NCBI GenBank assembly: GCA_027487385.1
Contig: JAIYDS010000169.1
Coordinates: 1 to 44,296, forward strand
Length of the DNA: 44,296 nt
Reading direction: 5' to 3'
From: Acetobacteraceae bacterium
GTDB taxonomy: Bacteria; Pseudomonadota; Alphaproteobacteria; Acetobacterales; Acetobacteraceae
The notes beneath the pieces are model-generated. The model did no database searches. It was not told the DNA's origin and was given only the letters and a program-made list of their open reading frames with translations. The translations under genes and the position numbers were made by a program. This document shows positions 33,792 to 41,576 of the stretch, piece after piece (position 1 is the stretch's first letter; every line of letters starts with the position of its first letter).

Positions 33792-36140
33792 CCCGCCGAT
33801 TCCACTGCCCAGGCCGCGAAACACTTCCTGCACCGGGGCCTGCAATTCGCGCGGCACCAGGGGGATGATGGGAGCGGCAGCGGCAGGTTCCCGCCCGGCC
33901 TGGCCCAGCCGGGCCTGACGGAGTTGCGCGGGGCAATCGGCATCGCCCGAATCCCGCCGCAGCCATTCCACCGTGCTGCTCCGCCAGAGGCGATTCGCCA
34001 CCGTATCCCCCACCACCTGTGCCAGCGCCTGGGCGGGCTCCACCCCCACGCGGGGCGCGGCCAGCGTGCCGCCCACGCCCACCGGCGCGCGCATGGTGGC
34101 GCCGAAGACCCGCAGATCCGGCCGCAAATGCGCCGCCAGCGTCTCGTTGCGGAGGTTGATGGCCAGGCTGCCGGTGATCCGCCCCGCCGAGCTTTCCAGC
34201 AGCAGCGCCTCGCTTTGCAGCAGGCCCTCCTCGGCGGCGAAGCTGAGGGCGAAGCAGCGCAGCGTGACCCCGTCCGGTGGCGCACGGCCCATCAGCAGGA
34301 TGCGCGTCAGATCCGGCCCGATCCGCAGCATCCCGGCATGGGAGAGCCGCCCCTCCACCATGGCGAGGCCGGCAGCGCCGCTCACGCTGGCCGCCAGCGC
34401 CCGCGTCGTCGCCCCGCGCGCCGTGAGGTCAAGCGCCACCTCCACCGGCCCCTGCACGCCGATGCCCGCCCCCAATTCGCGCCGGATCGCCGCCACATCC
34501 AGCCCGTTGCCGCCGGATCGCAGCGCGAGGCTCGCCCGGGGCGGCTCGCTCGCCACGTCCCAGCCGATGCGGCCGGTGAGCGGCCCGCCCGGGCTGGTCA
34601 CCGAAACATCCGTCAGGTTCAGCCGGCCGGCGGCCAGCGTGGCGCGCATCCGCAGCGCGCGCCAGTTCAGCCCGGCGGCGGCCAGACGATCGGCCTGAAG
34701 ATCCAGCGTGGCGTCAAAGCCGCGCAGCGCGGCCACGGGCAGCGCGATGTCCGGGATCACGCGGTTGGTCGCCGCGGCGCGCGGCGCGGGGCCGGGCGGC
34801 GAGAGCGCCTCCAGATCCAGCGTGGCGAAGCGGATCTGGCCGGAAAGGTTGGGCCGCCCGGCCCAGTTCAGCTCCAGCGCGCCGGTGGCAGTGATCCCGC
34901 GCGCATGGAGCCGCGCGGCCTGCCATTGCAGCCCCGCCGCGCCCCGGCGCGACAGCCGGCCCTGCGCTTCCACATCGCGCCAGGCAGGCAGTTCCAGCCC
35001 GAGCAGCGGCCCGAGTGGCGCCAGATTGGGGGCGGTCAACGTCACCTCGAAGGGCGCCGCGCCCAGCGGGTTGCTCCAGGTGAAGGCGCCGGTCGCGTTG
35101 AGCCGCGCCGGCCCGGCCGAGAGCCGCGCCGTGACCGGCATGGGCGCGCGCGCGCTGAAGGCCTGGCGCGGGCTGGGCAGGGTGAGGTTCAGCGTGGCGC
35201 GCTGGCCGCCGCGCTGGCCTTCGCCCATGAAGTGCATGGGCTGGTCCAGGGCGGCGGCGCTCAGCTCGGCGCGGGTGAGGCGCAGGCTGGGCCAGGGCTC
35301 GGAGGCGCCGCTGCGGATGCGCAATTCGCTCAGGGCGCCGTTCGGCCCCAGCCGCGCCGTGCCGCTGAGCGGACCCAGCGGCGGCAGCCGCGCATCCAGC
35401 TGGAGCAGCGCCATCAGCCGCTCGGGCGAGGCCACCTCGGCCGAAAGCGCCAGGGCCCAGCCGGGATCGCTCAGCCGCCAGCCCAGCTGCCCCTCGGCGC
35501 CCAGCCGGAAGCCGGTGCCGGTGAGGCTGGCGCTCACCGGTCCGCGCGGGCGAAGCTGGGCTTCCAGCTGCACCACCTCCTCCCGCAGGCGCAGGCGGCC
35601 CTTCAACTGGCGGGTCTCGCCATCGGCCAGGCGGCGCAAATCCAGCGCTTCAATGCCCAGGGGCCCTGGCAGGCCATCCGGCAGATGCAGGCGCGAGGCT
35701 TCGATCCGGATCGGGGGCAGCGGCATGGCCTGGCCCGGGCTGCCCGGCGCGGCGCCACCAAAGGACCAGTTGGGCTGGCCATCGGCGTCCCGCTCCAGCC
35801 AGATTTCGGCATCCACCAGGCGCAGGTCGCGGATCTCGACGCGGCCATCAAGCAAGGGCCGCAGCGCGACCAGCACCTCCAGCCGGCCGATCCGCGCGAA
35901 ATCCGGCTGGGCGCTGCCCGCCACATTGGCCACCCGCGCCTCCAGCAGGGTGATGCGCGGCGGCAGGCTGAGGCTGAGCGTGATGCGCCCGAGCGTGACC
36001 TCGCGCCCGGTGGCACGTTCCAGCGCGGCGTCGAGCTGGCTGTTCAGCAGGCCACGCTCCAGCGCGGCCTGCAGCGCCAGCGGCGAAGCCAGCAGCAGAA
36101 GCACGAGGCCGGCGAGGCCCCCGAACAGCAGCCGCTTCAT
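33774..36140 (-). CDS. AsmA family envelope protein
   Basis: A 788-residue protein anchored by one N-terminal membrane segment (KRLLFGGLAGLVLLLLASPL) with a large periplasmic, beta-rich region. The AsmA N-terminal signature is visible (ATGREVTLGRITLSLSLPPRI; ARIGRLEVLVALRPLL; IRDLRLVDAEIWLERDADG), as is a C-terminal AsmA-type segment (LRRDSGDADCPAQLRQ near the end). AsmA proteins are bridge-like lipid carriers or affect outer-membrane assembly. The ATG at 36140 overlaps the stop of the last Mrp subunit (ATGA), so it is translated as the final gene of that operon. The end overlaps the convergent DsbD gene by 18 bases. Confidence 0.88.
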   Translation of the reverse strand: MKRLLFGGLAGLVLLLLASPLALQAALERGLLNSQLDAALERATGREVTLGRITLSLSLPPRITLLEARVANVAGSAQPDFARIGRLEVLVALRPLLDGRVEIRDLRLVDAEIWLERDADGQPNWSFGGAAPGSPGQAMPLPPIRIEASRLHLPDGLPGPLGIEALDLRRLADGETRQLKGRLRLREEVVQLEAQLRPRGPVSASLTGTGFRLGAEGQLGWRLSDPGWALALSAEVASPERLMALLQLDARLPPLGPLSGTARLGPNGALSELRIRSGASEPWPSLRLTRAELSAAALDQPMHFMGEGQRGGQRATLNLTLPSPRQAFSARAPMPVTARLSAGPARLNATGAFTWSNPLGAAPFEVTLTAPNLAPLGPLLGLELPAWRDVEAQGRLSRRGAAGLQWQAARLHARGITATGALELNWAGRPNLSGQIRFATLDLEALSPPGPAPRAAATNRVIPDIALPVAALRGFDATLDLQADRLAAAGLNWRALRMRATLAAGRLNLTDVSVTSPGGPLTGRIGWDVASEPPRASLALRSGGNGLDVAAIRRELGAGIGVQGPVEVALDLTARGATTRALAASVSGAAGLAMVEGRLSHAGMLRIGPDLTRILLMGRAPPDGVTLRCFALSFAAEEGLLQSEALLLESSAGRITGSLAINLRNETLAAHLRPDLRVFGATMRAPVGVGGTLAAPRVGVEPAQALAQVVGDTVANRLWRSSTVEWLRRDSGDADCPAQLRQARLGQAGREPAAAAPIIPLVPRELQAPVQEVFRGLGSGIGGLLGRR

Positions 36141-37741
36141 GGCGCGGCCCAGGCCATGGCGAGGCCGAGCGTCACGCCGATGCCGAGCAGGGCGAGGCCG
36201 GCGCTCGGCCAGGCGCGCAGCGTGGCCTCGATGGCGCTGGCGCGCTCGGCCAGGGGGGGCGCGATGCGGGCGGCGCCGCGCTCGGCGAAGACCAGGAGGT
36301 CCCCCTCGGGCGGTTGCGGCAGGTGGGCACCCCAGCGGCGCAGCGCGAGGAAGAGCAGCGCGCCCAGCAGCACGGGCCAAAGCGCGGGCCAGAGCTTCAC
36401 CGCGCCAGGGTAGAGCATCCAGGGCAGGAGCAGCGCCGCCGCGACCATGACGGCGAAGGGCAGGACGAGGCTGCGCCCGGCGCGCGCCTCGGCGGAAGCG
36501 GCGAGGCCGGCGCGCAGCCGGGCGGCGAAATGCAGCATGAGCATGGTGGTCCCGGCGGCGGAGAAGGCGGCCAGCCAGCCCAGCCAGCCATCGCCCAATT
36601 GCCCCTTGGTCGCTTCCTTGGCCAGGGCGCCGCCGGTGAAGGGCAAACCACCGAAGCTCAGCACCAGCAGCAGCACGGGCGCCATCACCCACCAGAGCCG
36701 CCGCTCTCCCGTGGCATAGGCGACGCCCACGCCGAGAAACAGCGCGCCCTTGGCCAGCACGTGATGCGAGGCGTAGTGCGCGGCGCTCAGCGGCGTGGAG
36801 GCATCGCCCGCCGCCAGCCCGAAGCCGAGCGCGGCCATGACCACCCCCATCTGGCTCACGCTGGAATAGGCCAGGATGGTCTTGGGGTTGGACTGCGTGA
36901 TGCCGAGCGCCACCCCATAGAAGGCCGTCAGGAAGCCGAGAACGCCCAGAATCTCGCCCCAGGCGGCGATGCTGCCGTCAAAGGGCAGGAAGCGGATCAG
37001 CCCGATGATGCCGGCCTTGATGATGGCGCCGCTCAGCACCGCCGAGGCCGGCATGGGTGCCGCCGGATGCGCCAGCGGCAGCCAGACATGCAGCGGCACA
37101 AGCCCGGCCTTCAGCCCGAAGCCCAGGATCAACAGCAGGATGGTGGCATCCCGCACGGGCGAGGTGGGCAGCGCCGCCACGGCATCGCTGATGGCAAGGC
37201 TCTGCCCCGGGATATTCACCGCCAGCAGGGCAAAGGCGAAGAGCAGGAACACCTCGCCCAGCACGGCCAGTGCCAGGTAGATGGCGCCCGCGCGGCGCGC
37301 GCGGTCCGTCGCGTCATGCACCACAAGCCCATAGGCGGCGAGGCTGACCAGGGCGAAGGTGAAGTAGAAGGTGACCAGATCACCCGCGATGAAGACGCCG
37401 AGACTCCCCGAGAGGGTCAGCAGCCACCAGCCGGCGAAGCGCGCGGCCCCCGGCTTGCTGCCCAGATAGGCCCGGGCATAGGCGCCGGCGGCCGACCAGA
37501 GCAGCGCCGCCACACCGAGCAGCACGGCGGAGGGCGCCTCCAGCGTCAGGGTCAGGCGCAGCCAATCGGCATAGATCACGAGCGGCGGTTGGCCGCTGGC
37601 CAGCAGGGCGGCGGCGAGGCCGGGCCAGGGGGCATAGACCAGCAGGCCGGGCAGGCGCGCGCGGCCGCGCGGCGTCATTTCGCTGGCCAGCATCCCGAGC
37701 GGCACGAGGATGGTCGCCAGCAGGAGGAGATGGGCGATCAT
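36137..37741 (-). CDS. Second MnhD/NuoL-M-N-like antiporter subunit (D2)
   Basis: A 534-residue, roughly 14-TM protein of the antiporter-like (proton_antipo_M) family, which forms the ion-translocating subunits of Mrp antiporters and complex I. K211 (FGLKAGLVPLHVWLPLAH) and K242 (IIKAGIIGLIRF) are the conserved TM7 and TM8 lysines. The TM5 glutamate that pairs with the lysine appears absent: gapless alignment to D1 from the GDL motif places A130 at the position of E147. The start at 37741 overlaps the D1 stop (ATGA). In this operon it occupies the place that the N-terminal part of MrpA would otherwise fill, but it is shorter than MrpA. Confidence 0.9.
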   Translation of the reverse strand: MIAHLLLLATILVPLGMLASEMTPRGRARLPGLLVYAPWPGLAAALLASGQPPLVIYADWLRLTLTLEAPSAVLLGVAALLWSAAGAYARAYLGSKPGAARFAGWWLLTLSGSLGVFIAGDLVTFYFTFALVSLAAYGLVVHDATDRARRAGAIYLALAVLGEVFLLFAFALLAVNIPGQSLAISDAVAALPTSPVRDATILLLILGFGLKAGLVPLHVWLPLAHPAAPMPASAVLSGAIIKAGIIGLIRFLPFDGSIAAWGEILGVLGFLTAFYGVALGITQSNPKTILAYSSVSQMGVVMAALGFGLAAGDASTPLSAAHYASHHVLAKGALFLGVGVAYATGERRLWWVMAPVLLLVLSFGGLPFTGGALAKEATKGQLGDGWLGWLAAFSAAGTTMLMLHFAARLRAGLAASAEARAGRSLVLPFAVMVAAALLLPWMLYPGAVKLWPALWPVLLGALLFLALRRWGAHLPQPPEGDLLVFAERGAARIAPPLAERASAIEATLRAWPSAGLALLGIGVTLGLAMAWAAP

Positions 37742-39213
37742 CGGCCGATCAGCACCAGGCCGAAGGCGCCCAGCGGCAAGAGGCCCAGCAGGACGGAGAT
37801 GATGGCGAGGCCGAGGGCCACGCGCTCCTGCGCCACACCCACCGGGGCCATGGGAAAGATGGGCGCGGCGCGGGCCTGCATCGCGGCACTCAGCACGCGG
37901 AAGACATAGCCGCCGGTCAGCAGCCCGCCCGCCACGATGACCAGCGCCCACCACCATTGCCCGGAATCCAGCGCGGCCTGGAGCAGCAGCCACTTCGCGG
38001 TGAAGCCGCCACTGGGCGGGATGCCCATGAGGGAGAGCCCGGCGAGGCCGAAGGCCAGCACGGAAAGCGGCGCGATGCGTGCGGCGCCCTGCAATTCGGC
38101 GATGCGGTCATGCCCCAGGGCGCGGGCGATGACGCCGGCCGCCAGGAACATCGCCGCCTTGGCGAAGGCGTGGCTGATGGCCTGCAGCGCGCCCCCGGTC
38201 CAGGCGCCGGCCGCGATGTTGGCCGCGCTGCCCGCCACCAGCGGGAACATCAGAAACAGGTAGCCGATCTGCGCCACCGTCGAATAGGCGACCAGCAGCT
38301 TCAGCCGCGCCTGGCGCAGCGCGACCAGGCTGCCGAACAGGATCGCCGCCGCGCCCAGCAAGGCCAGGATCGGGGCCACGGCCAGCAGCAGCGCCGCTGG
38401 CATCACCCAGAACCAGAGCCGCAGCAGCAGCAGATAGGAGGCCTTGACCACCAACCCGGAGAGCAGCGCGCTGGCCGCCGGCGGCGCCCCGGCATGGGCC
38501 GCAGGCAGCCAGAGATGCAGCGGAAACAGCGCCATCTTGCCCAGCAATCCCACCGTCATCAGCGAGGCCGCGACGATGGTGGGCGCATCGGCCCGCGCCG
38601 CGCGGGCGAGCAGCAGGATGTCCAGCGTGCCGTAGGCGCCATAAAGCAGCGCCGTGCCGAGCAGATAGAGCACCGAGCCGATCAGCGCGAAGAGAAGGTA
38701 GCGCAGCTCCGCCTTGAACTGCGTCGCCTTGCCGTCGAGGCAGGCCAGCGCCAGCGCGCCGAAGGTCAGCATTTCCAGCGCCACAAACAGGTTGAACAGG
38801 TCGCCACCCAGGAAGGCCGCGTTCAGCGCGGCCCAGAGCGCCAGCAGGAAGCACCAGAAGGCCAGCGGCGCCCGCGCCTCGGGCGCGCCCGGCGCGGTGG
38901 CGTAGTCGGCCCGGGCGAAAAGGGCGATGGCGGCGATGATCAGCGCCGTGGTGAGCAGCATGGCGGCCGCCAGCCCATCGGCCCGCAGCGCGAGGCCGAG
39001 CGGCGGCGCCCAGCCGCCCAGGAAGGCCACGACGGGCGCGCGGGCATGCAGCACGCCCGCCAGCAGCACGAGCGCCATGGCGAGGCCCACGGGCAGCAGC
39101 CAGATCGTGATCCGCTCCGGCGCGCGGCCGCCCTGGGCGAAGGCCAGCAACAGGCCGGTGACCGGCACCACCAGCATCAGCACCAACAGGAATCCGCCCG
39201 GCGTGGCTTCCAT
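37738..39213 (-). CDS. mnhD: Na+/H+ antiporter subunit D (MnhD/MrpD)
   Basis: A 491-residue antiporter-like subunit with about 14 membrane segments. The proton-path residues are present: E147 in FVALEMLTFGAL (TM5), K226 in LLGKMALFPLHLWLPAAH (TM7) and K257 in VVKASYLLLLR (TM8). It is expected to carry ions in the Mrp complex. The ATG at 39213 shares one base with the MnhC stop (TGATG), so translation is coupled. Of the two D-type subunits this is the one with the complete set of key residues. Confidence 0.93.
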   Translation of the reverse strand: MEATPGGFLLVLMLVVPVTGLLLAFAQGGRAPERITIWLLPVGLAMALVLLAGVLHARAPVVAFLGGWAPPLGLALRADGLAAAMLLTTALIIAAIALFARADYATAPGAPEARAPLAFWCFLLALWAALNAAFLGGDLFNLFVALEMLTFGALALACLDGKATQFKAELRYLLFALIGSVLYLLGTALLYGAYGTLDILLLARAARADAPTIVAASLMTVGLLGKMALFPLHLWLPAAHAGAPPAASALLSGLVVKASYLLLLRLWFWVMPAALLLAVAPILALLGAAAILFGSLVALRQARLKLLVAYSTVAQIGYLFLMFPLVAGSAANIAAGAWTGGALQAISHAFAKAAMFLAAGVIARALGHDRIAELQGAARIAPLSVLAFGLAGLSLMGIPPSGGFTAKWLLLQAALDSGQWWWALVIVAGGLLTGGYVFRVLSAAMQARAAPIFPMAPVGVAQERVALGLAIISVLLGLLPLGAFGLVLIGR

Positions 39214-39506
39214 CAGGGCGGGGTCTTGTCTTCGGCGATGGTCGCGGCGCCGGTGATCTGGAAGAGGCGCAGCACGAGCACCAGCGCCAGCGCGGTCGCC
39301 GCGAAGGCCACCACCAGCCCGGTGATGACCAGCGCCTGCGGCACCGGATCCACCGCCTCGCCCCGCCGCGACACCACGCCGAAGAGCAGGAACACGCCGC
39401 CGCCCAGCAGGTTGAAGGCGAGGATCTTCCGCAGCAGCGCCGGCTGGGTCACCAGCCCGTAGAGCCCAAGCGCCACCAGCGCGCATGCGGTGAGAGCGAA
39501 GATCAT
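39213..39506 (-). CDS. mnhC: Na+/H+ antiporter subunit C (MnhC/MrpC, NuoK-like)
   Basis: A 97-residue, three-TM protein like NuoK/MrpC. Typical features are the KILAFNLLGGGVFLLFG helix and the QALVITGLVVAFAATALALVL helix, which contains the family QALxLTxIVI-type motif. The ATG at 39506 overlaps the upstream stop (ATGA). It forms part of the membrane arm beside the D subunit. Confidence 0.92.
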   Translation of the reverse strand: MIFALTACALVALGLYGLVTQPALLRKILAFNLLGGGVFLLFGVVSRRGEAVDPVPQALVITGLVVAFAATALALVLVLRLFQITGAATIAEDKTPP

Positions 39507-40438
39507 GCCGCGCGCTCCGGCGGGCCCGCCACCATCAGCACCAGCGCTGCGGCGACCGAGAGCGTCATCGCCGCCTCGATCACCAGGATCAACGGCTTGG
39601 CGAAGCCGGGCGGGTAGGCGAGGAAGCCATCGGCGATGACGAAACCGAGAAGCCCCACGCCGATGAAGGCGAGCGGCCCCGCCACCACCGCCCAGCGCAA
39701 CCCGCGCGAGGCCACGGGTGGCAGCCGCCAGAGCCCCGCCACCCAGGCGAGAATGCCCATCGCCGCCAGGATGGTGCCGCCCTGGAATTTCCCGCCCGGT
39801 GCATCGGCGCCGACCCATGCGATGTAGATGCCCACCACGATGCCGATGGGCGGCAGCACCCGTGCCAGCAGCGAGAGCGGTCCACTGGACTGCACCGGAA
39901 ACATCGGCCCGGGCACGGCCCCCCAGCGGCGGTCCGGTGCCATCGTCCAGATCGCCAGCACGGCGAAGACCAGCACCACCGCCTCCAGCAGCGTGTCCAG
40001 CGCGCGATAGGCCATCAGCACGCCGGTGATGGGGTTCCCCACACCCAGCGCCGGCAAGTGCCGCGCGGCCTCCGCCGCCAGGCTCGGCGCCGGATCGGGC
40101 AGGTTCAGCACCGCGACCGCCAGGGCCAGGCCGACCAGGCCGCAGAGAATGGCCGCCGCGATCCGCTGCTTCGGGCTGGGCGTGGCCGCGTCAATCTCGG
40201 CCTTGCCGCCGCGCAGCCGCACCACGGCAAACAGCAGGATGACGCCCGTGGCGCCCGCGCCCAGCGCCGCCTCGGTCAAGGCCACATCCACGGCACCCAG
40301 CCGCACCCAGACCAGCGCGAGCAGCAGCCCATAGGCCACGAAGCCGATTACCGCCGGGAAATTGCCGCGCACGGCGAGCGTCCAGACCGCGACGCCGATC
40401 ACGGCCAGCCCGAGGATCAGGTCCAGCGCCAGGCTCAC
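39503..40438 (-). CDS. MbhD-MbhE-MnhB triple-domain antiporter subunit
   Basis: A 311-residue membrane protein in which three normally separate modules are joined. Residues about 1-80 are DUF4040/MbhD-like (VALTEAALGAGATGVILL); about 88-170 are MbhE-like, matching the extreme C-terminus of MrpA (VLMAYRALDTLLEAVVLVFAV); about 180-305 are MnhB-like (RVLPPIGIVVGIYIAWVGADAPGGKFQGG). It therefore supplies the C-terminal part of MrpA together with MrpB. It starts with GTG at 40438, overlapping the MnhG stop. The N-terminal antiporter-like part of MrpA is not encoded here; D2 may stand in for it. Confidence 0.87.
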   Translation of the reverse strand: MSLALDLILGLAVIGVAVWTLAVRGNFPAVIGFVAYGLLLALVWVRLGAVDVALTEAALGAGATGVILLFAVVRLRGGKAEIDAATPSPKQRIAAAILCGLVGLALAVAVLNLPDPAPSLAAEAARHLPALGVGNPITGVLMAYRALDTLLEAVVLVFAVLAIWTMAPDRRWGAVPGPMFPVQSSGPLSLLARVLPPIGIVVGIYIAWVGADAPGGKFQGGTILAAMGILAWVAGLWRLPPVASRGLRWAVVAGPLAFIGVGLLGFVIADGFLAYPPGFAKPLILVIEAAMTLSVAAALVLMVAGPPERAA

Positions 40439-40728
40439 CGTGGCGGCTCCGAACGGCGGATGCGCTCGGCGATGAGCTGCGTCGCCGTGGCGCCGGCCAG
40501 CAGCACCAGAAGCCAGACCAGGATGAGCTTGAGCGCCGCCAGCCAGCCGCCCGCCCAGGGCAGCAGGCCGAGCACGATGAGACCCAGGCCCAGGCTATCC
40601 GCCTTGGTCAGCGCATGCAGGCGGCTGAGTGGATCCGGGAAGCGCAGCAGCGCCACCGTGCCTGCGATGAAGAACACCACCCCCGCCGCGATGGCGACGC
40701 CGCTGAACAGGGTGAGCAACGTGCTCAT
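40435..40728 (-). CDS. mnhG: Na+/H+ antiporter subunit G (MnhG/MrpG)
   Basis: A 97-residue, three-TM subunit with the family motif VALLRFPDPLSRLHALTKADSLG, the most conserved stretch of MrpG/MnhG. The ATG at 40728 overlaps the MnhF stop (ATGA), and the stop overlaps the next start (GTGA). A role in assembly or stability of the Mrp complex is likely. Confidence 0.93.
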   Translation of the reverse strand: MSTLLTLFSGVAIAAGVVFFIAGTVALLRFPDPLSRLHALTKADSLGLGLIVLGLLPWAGGWLAALKLILVWLLVLLAGATATQLIAERIRRSEPPR

Positions 40729-40988
40729 CGCTCGCCCAGGCCCCGCGCCGCCAGCACGAAGGCGACCGAGGCAAAGGCGCCGAGCAGGGCCAGCACCAGC
40801 GCCACGTCCACCACGCCGGCGAGATCCGTGGCGGCGGCCACCAGAAGCAGCGCGCCGATGCCGCCAGAGCAGAGCAGCTGCGCGGCCATCATGCGGTCCG
40901 CGGCACCGGGGCCGCGCAGGGCGCGGTAAAGGCCGGCGAGGGCGGCGAGGAGGATCAGGGCGGCGGCGAGGAGGAGGAGCGTGGTCAT
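40725..40988 (-). CDS. mnhF: Na+/H+ antiporter subunit F (MnhF/MrpF)
   Basis: An 87-residue, three-TM protein with the MrpF signature YRALRGPGAADRMMAAQLL and the acidic VVDVALVLALLGAFASVAF helix. Its only reasonable ribosome binding site, GGAG at 40997-41000 (8 bases before the ATG), lies in the loop and upper stem of a perfect hairpin (40990-41008), so its translation may be limited. It is separated from mnhE by 132 bases of palindromic repeat, unlike all other junctions in the operon. Confidence 0.92.
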   Translation of the reverse strand: MTTLLLLAAALILLAALAGLYRALRGPGAADRMMAAQLLCSGGIGALLLVAAATDLAGVVDVALVLALLGAFASVAFVLAARGLGER

Positions 40989-40989
40989 C

Positions 40990-41114
40990 CGAGGGGCTCC
41001 GCCCCTCGGGCTCCCCGGCAGGAAACTTGAGTTTCCTGCACCTTCATCTGTTGTCGGAGATGCAAGAACCTGAGGTTCTTGCTGGGGGAGCGCGAGGGGG
41101 CAAAGCCCTCTCGC
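40990..41114. repeat. Family B palindromic array inside the Mrp operon, four hairpins
   Basis: CGAGGGGC-TCC-GCCCCTCG (40990-41008), GCAGGAAACT-TG-AGTTTCCTGC (41018-41039), GCAAGAACCT-G-AGGTTCTTGC (41062-41082) and an imperfect GCGAGGGGGC-AAA-GCCCTCTCGC (41092-41114). The third hairpin with its flank CGGAGAT is an inverted copy of that at 27301-27330. No T-runs follow, so full termination is not expected. Confidence 0.8.
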
Positions 41115-41120
41115 TGGGTT

Positions 41121-41576
41121 TCAGCCCGCCCGCACATAAAGCGCCTCCGTCGCGGCCAGATCCCGCGCCACCGGCAGCCGCGTGTCCAGCGCATGCACCA
41201 CCACCGTCCCCTCATCCGTGCCCGCCGGCAAAGCCCCGGGCGCCAGGCTCGCCAGTGCCGTGAAGCCATCGCGCGGCAGGCCTTCCGGCAGGGTGGTGGG
41301 GTGAGTGACCAACCCGGGCTGCAAAGGCAGGCGCGGATCAAAGGCGCGGCGGGCAATGTCGGTGCCGGCCAGCATTGTTTGCGCGGCGCTGCGGCCGATC
41401 AATTGCAACAGGGCCAGGGGATCGCCCAGCCGCATCGGCCCCGGCATCAGCCGCACGCTGGCCCATGTGGCAAGCCCCGCCGCCAGCAGCCCGAAAACAA
41501 GCCCCGAGAGCCCCCCGGCCAGGATCAGCCAGAGGCCGAGGAAGAGCGCGAAGCGGGCCGCGCGCTCCCTGCTCAT
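41121..41576 (-). CDS. mnhE: Na+/H+ antiporter subunit E (MnhE/MrpE)
   Basis: A 151-residue subunit with two N-terminal TM helices (about 10-45) and a cytoplasmic C-terminal domain. Family features are LALLQLIGRSAAQTMLAGTDIARRAFDP and the VVHALDTR segment near the C-terminus. The ATG at 41576 overlaps the RND pump stop (ATGA), so pump and antiporter are made from one transcript. It is the first Mrp gene of the operon and sits before the family B array. Confidence 0.88.
   Translation of the reverse strand: MSRERAARFALFLGLWLILAGGLSGLVFGLLAAGLATWASVRLMPGPMRLGDPLALLQLIGRSAAQTMLAGTDIARRAFDPRLPLQPGLVTHPTTLPEGLPRDGFTALASLAPGALPAGTDEGTVVVHALDTRLPVARDLAATEALYVRAG

Noticed and set aside
36137..40988. 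Respiratory complex I (nuo) genes
   Set aside because: The D-type subunits resemble NuoL/M/N, but the presence of E, F, G and B subunits and the absence of any hydrophilic nuo gene identify an Mrp-type antiporter.
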